Shown: one piece after another, positions 10,801 through 30,707 of the stretch
Numbering within the stretch: position 1 is the first letter of the stretch
Layout: every line of letters starts with the position of its first letter
Assembly (NCBI GenBank): GCA_035610365.1
Contig: CM069436.1
Coordinates: 54,885,505 to 54,949,504 of the forward strand
From: Aquatica leii
Taxonomy: Eukaryota; Arthropoda; Insecta; Coleoptera; Lampyridae
Length of the DNA: 64,000 nucleotides
Reading direction: 5' to 3'
The notes under the pieces: model-generated
Told to the model about the DNA's origin: nothing
Databases searched by the model: none
The model's input: the letters and a program-made list of their open reading frames with translations, nothing else
Program-made: the position numbers and the translations under genes

Positions 10801-13800
10801 TTATGCGAAAAACTTAGCTTTAAAATTGTTTTTATAGGCTTTATGTCATTGGCGACATATTTTGACAAAGGTGCCGAGACAAAACACAAAAACAAAATGT
10901 GCGCCGTAGACCGGTTCAATTTGAAAACCACTGAATTAAGATACTCTCAGTTGCGTTAGCACTTGTTTAAAACTGGATAATGCTTACAGGAAGTCAAATA
11001 AGGACTATATTGAAAACTATGCAGAGCCTTCAAGTTCGATCTATGCGGGCACAAGGAAATACTTATAAGATATTCTAGAAGATTTCATAGACTGCTAATT
11101 TTTTCTCAGAATTGAATTCAATGTTTATTATATGTTCTGTTCTAATTGGCACAGGTTTCAGAGATGCCTGGTTATTGATCTCTATATAATTGGATAACTG
11201 ATACTTATGAAAAAAAATTTAAAATATAATTAGACGAAATTAGCGCCTCACAATATTGCGATCAGAACCAAATTGAACAAAACAGCGCACGAGTTAAGGG
11301 AAGTAAAACATGTGTACACTATGACAATGTGAGTTTTCACACTGGCCGACACAACGACACAATAACGACATGACAACGATTCCGACACGATATCCGGTAG
11401 GTGGTTTACACATTCAACGACACGGCACATGCAGTTTGCGTGTGTCGTTATTGTATTTACTATACCACCCGAAGAAATACTGGCAGTTATTTGTAACTCA
11501 ACGTATTTATACAAAAAAACTTCTGATGAGAAATTAGCTTAAAAAAAAAGAATTAAAAAAACTATTCCGCCAGCACACCGATACATTGTTCATTGGCTCG
11601 TGCGATTTAAAATGACGCGATTTGGCCATTTTCATAATATTCGTTACTATTATACTACCTACTTAATTATAAATGTAGGAAAACATAAAATTAAACAGAC
11701 AAGAAATAAATAATTTATTATCAAAATAAACGAATAACACCAACATCACACATATCTAAATACAAAAATTAACATTTATTGTAATATAAAAACATAATGG
11801 AACTATGGAAACAAAAATAAAACTCTTAATGCACATGTAATAGCGGTGGCTTCAACGGCCGGAATCTATACTAATATAAGAATGTCTTCCGGGTTTGGAC
11901 CGTGTCATTGTATTGTAACCGAACATGGCAAGGACTTGAGTTTGGTTCCTCTTATTGATAAGTGTCTATCCTCTACTTACTTCCAATTTGATAACAAGTT
12001 TTACGAACAGGTTTCTGGTGCTGCTATGGGTTCTCCTCCATCACCTGTTGTAGCTAACATTTTTATGGAATCCTTTGAAACGGTTGCTTTAGAGTCATCA
12101 ATATTAAAACCTAAAGTGTGGTTTAGGTAGGTTGACGACACGTTTATTGTTTGGTCTCATGGTCATCTTGAATTGTCTAAGTTTCTTGATCATCTTAACA
12201 ATCAACGCTTAGATATCAAATTTATTATGGAAATCGAAAGTAATGGTTCTCTTCCATTTCTTGACGTTCTTGTGACTCGTAAGCCCGACGAACTTCTGGG
12301 CCATTCTGTTTATCGCAAACCCACCGATACGGACAGATACCTTCATGCTTCGTCTCATCATCATCCTGCACATAAACGTTCTGTTATTGAATCTTTGGTT
12401 CATCGTGCCTTTTCTATTTGCCAACCTGAGAATCTAGACTCGGAACTCCGTCATCTTAATAGAACCTTAGTGAACAATGGTTATGTAAAGCGAGATATTC
12501 ATAGAGTTATTAATCGTCGTCTACATCCACGTATTCGATTACCTAAGGACATTTCTACTCCCGAATCCAACCCAAAATTGGCCTTTTTACCCTACATTCA
12601 CAAGGTTACAGATCAAATAGGGAAACTTCTTCGTAAGAATGGTATTAAACCCACATTCAACTCAACAGGCAAAATCTCTCAGATTCTTTCTTCTCCCAAA
12701 GACAAATTTCCTACACTTTCATCTCAAGGTGTATACCAAATTCCTTGTTCATGTGGTTTAGTTTACATTGGTGAAACCGGTCGTTCAGTCATTAATCGCA
12801 TTTCAGAACATAATCGTTGTATAAGAAAAAGGTATATTTCCAAGTCTGCGGTTGCTGAACATCATTTTACTACAGGTCACAAGATAGATTTTGATAATGT
12901 TTCGTTGATTGCCAAATCTCCATTCTTTTTCAACAGTACGCAGTGCTTGTCAAACGACAGTTTTGTTTGTTTACTTTTACATATTCCTACTACAAGCTAA
13001 AGATACATTGTATTTATATTCCATGTTTAACGTTTGATTCAATTAATTTCAATATCTACGTACTTCAAATAATGCTGCTAGAAACCGATTATATTTGAGG
13101 TTATAAGATGTCAACATAAATTGACAAGTAGTGCGTACCGTAAACATAAACAAATGTACTTCCTTTTTTACAAGTTTGAGACAAACAAACACGTTGCGAA
13201 AGTATAGATTATTCGTCCATAGAGAAGCGTAGCTTTCCGATGTTGCCAGGTCGATAGTTCTCCCATTGCTGAAGAACCCCAAAAGGGCGAAAGGGCCGTT
13301 TAGTGCTTCACTCAGGTGGTATTTTCACATTTGCAATGACATTGTTACCTTACAATGTTTATATATTGTGATTTTAGCCTGCGGTTTATTCAAACCTTAT
13401 TTGAATTACGCGGGAATAAAATCAGCTTTCAACGTTTCCATCTCTATAGTCATTTACATACTATTATTCCTACATAGTAAATTTACACTATGAGATGGCT
13501 CTGCCCTCGTATTTCACTCATGTTAAATTATGATATATGTACGTTAGTTTTTCAGTACTGAATCTAGTTAGCCCATTCCTTTTCTTACCTATGACCTACC
13601 TACCTATGCAAATACCCTTCCAAAAATCAAGATGTAATATTTTTGTTGTTCACAGAGTCCTTAAACTTATATGAAAAAAATCCGCTGTTATTCCTTAAGG
13701 ACAGCATCAACTTCCTCTTCCACTTCAAATATGTTGCAAAGTCGTGAATGTATCGTAGACCTTCATTGCACTGAGCACCGTTATGGTGTTTGCCCCTGAA

Positions 13801-16800
13801 AGAAGGGTCAAGGAGATTCGCTGCAAAATGCACCGGAGTAAGACACATTTTTTCTCGTTTTGTCAATGCATCAAGCGCCTTTTCTTCATCCGATTTTAAA
13901 AGTGGCAAAGTAGAGATTTCTTTTTCCAACTGTTGCCTTATTTCCCAAAAAGCTTCTACAACCTGGCTACTTGGAGTGTCTGCCGGCAACTTTATAATCC
14001 ACCTCTTGATGGGTTGTAACAGTAAAGTGAATTTTTGAACCTTTACCCAAAATATATCTGTTTAAAATATGTCGTCAGACGTTGGCGTCAAGTTCAGTTT
14101 GGCCATGATTATTAATCGCCAACGTCTAATTGCAAGCTTTCCAAGCATAATATTTTAGATTCCCACCTCGTCGCCACAGGTAATTTTAGAGATTGCTTTC
14201 TTTTTGCTGCTAACATTTCTGCTTGTAATTCTACAAAGGGGGCATTTAAAATAAGTTTACTTTCAATCGCTTTTACAATTGATTTCGCAGCATTGACAAC
14301 TAAAGCAACCGAATTTAAATTAAGTAAATTAACATAAAGCAAATTCAAAATGTGCGCAGCACATCCATAGTAACCGATTCGGGGATTTTTCCTTAAGTAT
14401 TTCCCACGCACGAACAATATTAGTGGCGTTATCCGTTACACACGCAACGACTCGACCTATTCTTCATATACCTCAAAAATCTGAGTAGCCATAAATTCAC
14501 CAGTGTATCGAAAAGTCTTCGTAGTAAGTGTAAAACACTGGCTTTGGAGTAGTGACTACGAAATTTATAATACTATCTCTTCTTAAATTTGACCAACCAT
14601 CAGTCTGCACACCTAGAAACCTCCACATTTTCGCTTTAACTTTGCATTCTACAACCTTAAATGTTTCATCTAGCAAGATGTTTGATAAAATATATCGGCC
14701 GAATATATTTGAAAGCTTCATTCCAGTATATATTCTTACTAATGGTTTAACGGGGTACCAGTTGCATATATGGCTTTCAATAATAGTTTCCATATTAGTG
14801 ATGTTTCCTCGACAGAAATACTATCTATAAAAGTTCTCAGCTCGTGTGATTTACTGGACGTGGATGCAGATCTGAAAATTTTATTTTCCGATGCTGTTTT
14901 TGAAAGACTAGATCTTTGCCAATTTTGTCAGATTTATTTGTAGGACGAGGGGAAACACTTTTCTGGTTTTTCTTTAGTTTTAATATCGCTCTAATGTTTT
15001 CTGGACATCGTTGGCATTTCAATAAACGTTTAAGCATTTTAGTCGCATGTAATGAACTGAAAACAAAATGCATTCTAAGACCAATGAATTCCAAAGAAGA
15101 CCCAATTTTCCTCAGTGCCTTGGAGCTATTGATGGAAAACACATCCAAATGGAAAAGCTTCCTAATGCTGGATCGATGAATTTCTACTACAATAAATACT
15201 ACTCTGTAGTCATTTTGACAATTGCTGATGCAGATTAGTTTCTTATTTGTGGATATTACAGGATACGAAAGGGTTGTGCTTCCTCCATTTTTCAAAGCAC
15301 TGCGTTTTGGAGAAGACTAACAAACGGTAAATTAGCACACCAGAAGCAAGAAACCACAAATAAACCTAAGAGTTCTTTGTTTATGTAGCCTATAATCCGT
15401 TTCCAATGAATGAGCATGTCTTGAAAAAGATTTCTCAAATGTATCAAACAACCTGTTTTCAACTACGGATTGCATAGAGCGGAATTTTAAGCAGACAAAT
15501 GGTGAATATTATACAATCCCTCAACGCTTGTGTTGTACTATAAAATACAATACCCAAAAAGATGGATATAAGATTTGATTATTACTTCTGGTTCTAAATT
15601 ACCAACTACTAAAACAAAGACAACAACGGTTACGCACTTGTTTGGCAAATTATTTTGTTAGTGAAGTTGAACAATTTCCGTAGCAGTTGTCAAAAATATA
15701 AATTTTATTAAATAAAGGATATTACCTACCTGTCTTCTTTCTGCTTGTAATAGTTCCTCATATCGACCCTCGAAATATCGAAATATTTCCTGCCAACTCT
15801 TCTCACTGAGTATTTTGTTTTTATTATGTTGATGGGATTTGTTCCAAACGCAGAGCTTACATTCCATTAATTCAATCAATGTAACAATGTCGTATTTGAA
15901 ACTGGCCATTTTTCCTTAGTTAAATAAATTCAAATAAATGCCAATTATTCTACCACAATACACACCACTCAAACGCACGAAAATAATCGAAACGGCACGA
16001 CAAAATTACTTAGTCTTCAACGACACGAGACCGACATGTCGGCGAGTCTGAAAGCATTCCCATTTAATTATATTAGATACTGTGTCCACCGACATCGCTG
16101 TCGTGTCGGTCAGTTTGAAAACGCCCAGACAGAAAAAAGTTGTTTATTCGAACAACGGGTTTTACTGATTGTTACGGGAAACGGGGAAAGGACTAAGTTT
16201 TAGTTCCTGTTTCAGTGTCATTGATGACTGCTATAAAGGCGTCAATAGCAGACTACAGTGTCAGTTATCCATATTACATACAGAAATCCAGTTACTATAG
16301 CCCAAAAATTAACCATGACTATTGTTAAAGTTAAAAATTTTAAAAATAATTAATAATGCAAAAAAATAGTCGCACAGAAATGAGCAACCAACAAAAGCTT
16401 TAAAAAAAAATAAAGCAATTTTAAAAATAAACTTTAAAAAAGTAGCAGCAATGTTATTCCACAGATAAGACAACATCTTTTATTTCACAAGCTTGAGGAT
16501 TGAAAATACAAATTCAGATTTTGTATCCCATGTCAAATTTGGTTCTATAACAAGTGAAGATCTAGAGCTGCCCGTTTCCTTATGTAAACAAATATTGTAA
16601 AATTAGATTAGAAATTTCTAATTAATTGTTATGAAGTAATTCATTATTGATAATAAAAGTAATTTTACAATTTTTTAGTTCAATTAAATCTGGTCCTAAT
16701 ATTTGGAATGTGCTTTTTACAATCTTAATGCTTAAACAAATGTGACAAGTTGCATCATCAATACAAAGAAAAATGTACCAATTACAAATGAAGCTTATAG

Positions 16801-17240
16801 TTAATAACGTAAAAAAAAATCATAAAAGAGTACCTGTTTGGTCCAGTAGCCTCCTAATTAGGTATTGCAAAATAATACCACAATTTTCTTTCCGCTCTCG
16901 AAGTAGTACACAGCTACACTCAAGACTAGCTGCGAGCGACTGCAACGTTGCAACCGCGGCTTCTTTTTCGTCATCGTTTAACCCACTGTCAGTACCATCT
17001 TCTATGCCACCAATCTACAAACACAATCATAGAAAAAAAATTAATTTAAACAAAATTTACCTCAATTATAACTTCTCCTCTTCCCTCATCCAGTTGTTGT
17101 TTCAACCTTTTCAAAAGTAAATCATACTGTTGTTCGTTAGGACTAACCAGCACAGATTTACTTAATATTTTATTAAATTCCGAGTTCTTGTGAGGCTTCT
17201 CCTCCATTAAATCACCGCTAATGCCTTTGTCTTCGTTCAT
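7896..17240 (-). CDS. GTPBP1: GTP-binding protein 1 (GTPBP1), 9 coding exons
   Basis: Translational-type GTPase of the GTPBP1/2 family, related to eEF1A and linked in animals to ribosome rescue and mRNA turnover in the cytoplasm. Exons read 3' to 5' on the plus strand: 17240-17061, 17014-16834, 10405-10047, 9993-9755, 9706-9562, 9508-9326, 8650-8515, 8462-8170, 8120-7896. All have GT-AG borders and phase is kept throughout (1941 nt, 646 aa; human about 669). G1 is GNVDAGKST (residues 131-139). G3 is DLAGHE instead of the usual DTPGH, as in this family. G4 is TKID. Domain II/III hallmarks follow ([53 protein letters not shown]). The C-terminus is Arg/Gly-rich ([10 protein letters not shown]). 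I chose the ATG at 17240 because upstream in-frame codons are not ATG. Intron 2 (10406-16833) holds the nested Harbinger/Penelope/hAT complex; intron 1 is only 46 bp. The gene is divergent from DHX8. Terminal UTRs were not determined. Confidence 0.95.
9215..9262. other. GC-rich island with a G-run in GTPBP1 intron 6
   Basis: In an otherwise AT-rich intron, this short stretch reads GGCGCGGCTTCAGAGGGGGG, then GCCGGGGAGGCC. It looks like the end of an old DNA transposon (many hAT ends have CAG...GGCGG-type starts) and could form a G-rich fold. No matching partner end was found nearby. Confidence 0.35.
11846..13500 (+). mobile_element. Penelope-like retroelement, 5'-truncated (RT plus GIY-YIG)
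   Basis: Frame 11846-12130 holds the RT segment [20 protein letters not shown] (palm region). The next frame, 12131-13000, starts at VDDTFIVW and ends with a GIY-YIG endonuclease core: [19 protein letters not shown], then [10 protein letters not shown] followed by GIY-YIG is the defining layout of Penelope-like elements. The Tyr codon of the catalytic YVDD box is replaced by TAG at 12128-12130, splitting the frame. The 5' part of RT is missing. The sequence after 13000 ends in a tail with a hammerhead-like motif. Boundaries are approximate. It lies within the Harbinger element. Confidence 0.9.
13269..13292 (+). ncRNA. Degenerate hammerhead-ribozyme-like core in the Penelope tail
   Basis: CTGAAGA (13269-13275), then ACCCC-AAAA-GGGC, then GAAA (13289-13292). 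This follows the order CUGANGA, stem-loop II, GAAA of a type I hammerhead. Penelope-like elements are known to carry minimal hammerheads in their terminal repeats. The position just downstream of the GIY-YIG frame is right. The 10.1/11.1 pair would be A-C rather than G-C, so it is probably inactive. Confidence 0.45.
13627..15080 (-). pseudogene. hAT-superfamily transposase remnant
   Basis: Read on the minus strand from about 15080. A BED-finger-like segment ([20 protein letters not shown]) comes first. Then the 14793-14497 frame has [20 protein letters not shown], the conserved hAT DDE-domain start. The 14417-14112 frame has [10 protein letters not shown] and VATRWESK, typical of hAT cores. 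The 13989-13627 frame covers the C-terminal part ([16 protein letters not shown]). The frames are separated by shifts and stops, so no active enzyme is expected. Its high end abuts the Harbinger transposase fragment, so it inserted into or deleted the start of that gene. Terminal repeats were not found. Confidence 0.82.
15085..15520 (+). pseudogene. Harbinger transposase fragment
   Basis: The plus-strand frame starting in the [10 protein letters not shown] region reads [19 protein letters not shown], then [17 protein letters not shown]. These are the hallmark blocks of HARBI1-like DDE transposases (IGAIDGKHI and the ADADYxF second-Asp block). A TAG directly follows ADAD, and later blocks ([21 protein letters not shown]) need frame changes. 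The N-terminal helix-turn-helix part is missing, replaced by the hAT insertion. It is inactive. Confidence 0.82.
15658..15909 (-). CDS. MADF/Myb-like accessory ORF of the Harbinger element
   Basis: An 83-codon open frame begins [20 protein letters not shown] and continues WNKSHQ...[12 protein letters not shown]. The spacing of Trp and hydrophobic residues matches MADF DNA-binding domains. Harbinger elements encode such a protein opposite or next to the transposase to help nuclear import and binding of the ends. After [15 protein letters not shown] the sequence shows GTAGGTAA-type donor potential, so the last residues may be intronic and the exon probably ends near 15730. It could be this element's one intact domain. 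Confidence 0.6.
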   Translation of the reverse strand: MASFKYDIVTLIELMECKLCVWNKSHQHNKNKILSEKSWQEIFRYFEGRYEELLQAERRQVGNILYLIKFIFLTTATEIVQLH

Positions 17241-17845
17241 TTTATGCAGCTTTATGTCAATGTTTAATGTGTTACTCCAAAGCACTTACATCTCAAAATG
17301 GATTTTGAAGTTGTTCGCATTGTCATATAAATCTGAAACGTAAGATGTAAATTTTTTTGAATGTGGTGCAATATTAGAGGGTGACACTCTTGATATTGGT
17401 ATCTACCGAATGGAAACAAAAGTTCAAAACAAAGCCTTACATAACCACAAATACGAGAATAATAAACAATCAATTATTGTTGTCAACTCAAACACAATTG
17501 AATTCTTATTCATCAAAGCTTTTTGGAAGCGATTCAATTATAGAAAAAAATTGATGACTTCATCAAGAGCAAAAGTCAAGACATATGGAGCATAACTTTC
17601 TAAATTTTCTACTAAAATTAATTGGCGTAAAATTAAGAAATTTCAAGCGTTTCTCTATTCGATTAGGCAGTTAATTAAAAATTTATTTAAAAAAAACTCA
17701 CCCCTAGATTTGGCATAAACACGGCACTGTCGCTAGAATTATTTGACCTTTTTTGTCAAATGACAGAGTTGTCAAAAAATAGTAGTAGTTGGAATGTGTA
17801 TAAACATTTTTTTTTAATAATTAAAGTTATATATTAATCGACAAT
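17241..17845. promoter_or_regulatory. Shared promoter region of GTPBP1 and DHX8
   Basis: The start codons of two housekeeping genes face away from each other across 605 bp. A bidirectional promoter is the simplest reading. No TATA box is convincing at either side. Several short open frames here have no splice context or similarity and are not genes. 5' UTR lengths are unknown. Confidence 0.6.
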
Positions 17846-28692
<10,847 letters not shown>

Positions 28693-28741
28693 GTGTATTT
28701 AATTTGCAATAAAACAAAGATTAAAAACAGTATTTATTTGT
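28693..28741. terminator. Convergent 3' ends of DHX8 and TRMT10C
   Basis: Only 49 bp separate the two stop codons. A plus-strand AATAAAA lies just after the DHX8 stop (about 28707). On the minus strand AATAAA is present just after the TRMT10C stop (TTTATT on plus near 28733). The 3' UTRs must therefore overlap or be very short. Confidence 0.75.
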
Positions 28742-30519
28742 TTAATATTTTCTATTATACCTGCTTGGAATTCTATTATTAAGAATAGACTCCGTAGTAC
28801 TTTTATTGTAATTATACTTAAGGCGGGATGTTACACTATTTTGGTTATACCTATTGAATTTGTTAGGCAAATTATTGTCAGTCTTTCCTGAAAAGAATTC
28901 CATTAATTTTCTTCTTGGCACATGCCTTAAAGCGTATTTCCAGTCGCCTGTATTCTTAATATCGAGAAGTATCGATGTAACTTGGTTAATTGTAAGGGAT
29001 TTGCCTGATCCAGAACCCCATTCCAAATAATAGTCTAAAGGTAATTTTGCCATACGTATTCCTTCTTTTTTTGCTTTTGCCAGTGATAATGGTTCATTAT
29101 TAACCTAAAACATTAACACAGTAGTATTCTTATCTAAGGTAGTATTGGCTTGAGGACATGGATGCAAGATAACTTGCATTCTCAATATAATAGCAATAGA
29201 TTTCAGATTGAACTATAAATAGATCTGCATTGGGTCTTCATGAATTACTTTGGATATGAAGTATTTTCTTGGATTAAGTTAATATACGAACTGGCGGCCA
29301 ACCTCAATTGGGTTTTACTTTCTGGATATTTTTAAAGTCAAACATGTTTAACAATGTATCTGTTTGAAATTTTTGGTTACAAAATTAAGACTATAGTTCA
29401 GAGGAAGCAATAAAATGAGAACTTTAACATACAAATGAACAACTTTACCTTATCTACAATTGCTCCTAAAATATAGACATCATCATGGCTAAACTCTTTG
29501 AGCACGTCCCGACAGTGTGGGGTAAGATAAACTAATTTATCCTTTGGAACTAAATCTAAATATGACTTTTCATGTAAATTAAGAGGAAACCAGGGTTCGT
29601 ACATTGTTCTAATTGATTTATGTAATCGTTTCATAAGTTCACTCTCCTTAGAAATGTTACAGTAATGTAAATCAAAAGGTTCTGCAAAATAGAAGTATAT
29701 ACAGTTGTTTGTCTATAAATAATGCCAATACCATCATTCATTCGATTTTCAGCAAACAGAAGCATCAATTGCTTAGCACAATTTGTATTTTCCCGTGTCG
29801 TCATTTCATTGTAAAAACCACAATCAACAACGAGCTTCTGACCAAACTGCATGGCTTGTATCAAACGATTATTATACATTTGATTCATAGTTGTTTCATA
29901 AATTCTTAAAAGAATATTATTCCCACCAAGTTCGTAATTATGAGCATCAGCAGAATCTCTTATAGGTTTTTGAGATTCATCCCAAGCTGCCCTTTTTTCT
30001 TCCTTTTTTTTCTACAAAACTTACATTATTTTTTTATCTATTATTCACTATATACAAACCAAACGGTTTTCTTTCTTCTTCTCAAGTTTGAACAAATACT
30101 CTAAATACTTTCGTCTACCTGATTTCGAAGGTAGACGTAATAGTTCCCTCCAATGATCTGGTTTTAGAAAGGCATTACTAGGTATACCTTTACCCTCTTG
30201 TCGTAGAACATCTGCTTCCAGAATCAGCACCTTCAATTTATGCTCTAACTCTTTATTTTCTCCAATTATTTCTGCTATGTTCGGTTCATCATTACATTCT
30301 TAAAATCAAATAAATAACTTAATGTGTTATTAGGTTTTATTCAATACCTTCTGAACTAGGTGATATAATAACAGTACTGTAAAATTGTTTATGAATGATT
30401 TCGATTGAACAAAATTTCGAAAGAATCTTTTGATTACTATTATAATGTCTTACATTTCTTATACAATCTTTCTTCATAGGAACAGCGCTTAAAGTTAAAC
30501 GTCTTAATATTCGTAACAT
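28742..30519 (-). CDS. TRMT10C: Mitochondrial tRNA methyltransferase 10C / RNase P protein 1, 5 exons
   Basis: SPOUT-fold tRNA (purine-9) N1-methyltransferase. In animals it forms mitochondrial RNase P with HSD17B10 and PRORP and matures tRNA 5' ends in the matrix (Drosophila roswell). Exons, high to low: 30519-30348, 30298-30060, 30011-29732, 29681-29449, 29104-28742; in phase, 1287 nt, 428 aa (human 403). The N-terminus MLRILRRLTLSAVPMKK is Arg-rich with no acidic residues, a good mitochondrial presequence. A Lys-rich helix follows (KLEKKKENR...KKKEEKRAAWDE). The catalytic half has LVVDCGFYNEMTTRENTNCA, YLTPHCRDVLKEF, VYILGAIVDK (SAM-binding trefoil region), then SLTINQVTSILLDIKNTGDW and HVPRRK. 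Exon 2 has a weak GTTTGT donor. It is divergent from the unknown gene and convergent with DHX8. Confidence 0.95.
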
Positions 30520-30707
30520 TATAAAAAAAATTTTAAACTCATGTATTTAGTGTACAATTTAAATGAGGTTATTTCATTTTGTTGTCAAGCGTTGTTGCCA
30601 CATCTAATATATTACTGTTTAATTGCTGTTTAATATGACACTAATGCTACGATTGCATGATGTTACGTTCTATTTTGTCAATATAAATTTTAAGTAAACC
30701 TTTTAAA
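30520..30707. promoter_or_regulatory. Compact bidirectional promoter of TRMT10C and the unknown gene
   Basis: Two start codons face apart across 188 bp, so both promoters and both 5' UTRs must fit here. No TATA box stands out. The tightness suggests coordinated, housekeeping-type expression. That is an inference from spacing. Confidence 0.65.

Larger units (their letters stand above)
11329..16127. mobile_element. PIF/Harbinger DNA transposon with nested insertions
   Basis: The left end at 11329 (GTGAGTTTTCACACTGGCCG...) and the right end at 16127, read on the other strand (GGGCGTTTTCAAACTGACCG...), are imperfect inverted repeats over about 30 bp. Both continue with CGACAC-rich subterminal sequence. 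The right side also holds repeated CCGACA/TGTCGG units (16018-16110). The element carries the two genes typical of the superfamily: a DDE transposase (plus, about 15085-15520) and a MADF-domain ORF (minus, 15658-15909). Penelope and hAT pieces occupy 11.8-15.08 kb inside it. I could not confirm a 3-bp target duplication. The complex sits in GTPBP1 intron 2. Confidence 0.75.

Noticed and set aside
11521-11535. CTGATGAGAAA, resembling a hammerhead core
   Set aside because: There is no room for stem II between CTGATGA and GAAA, and it lies outside the recognisable Penelope tail.
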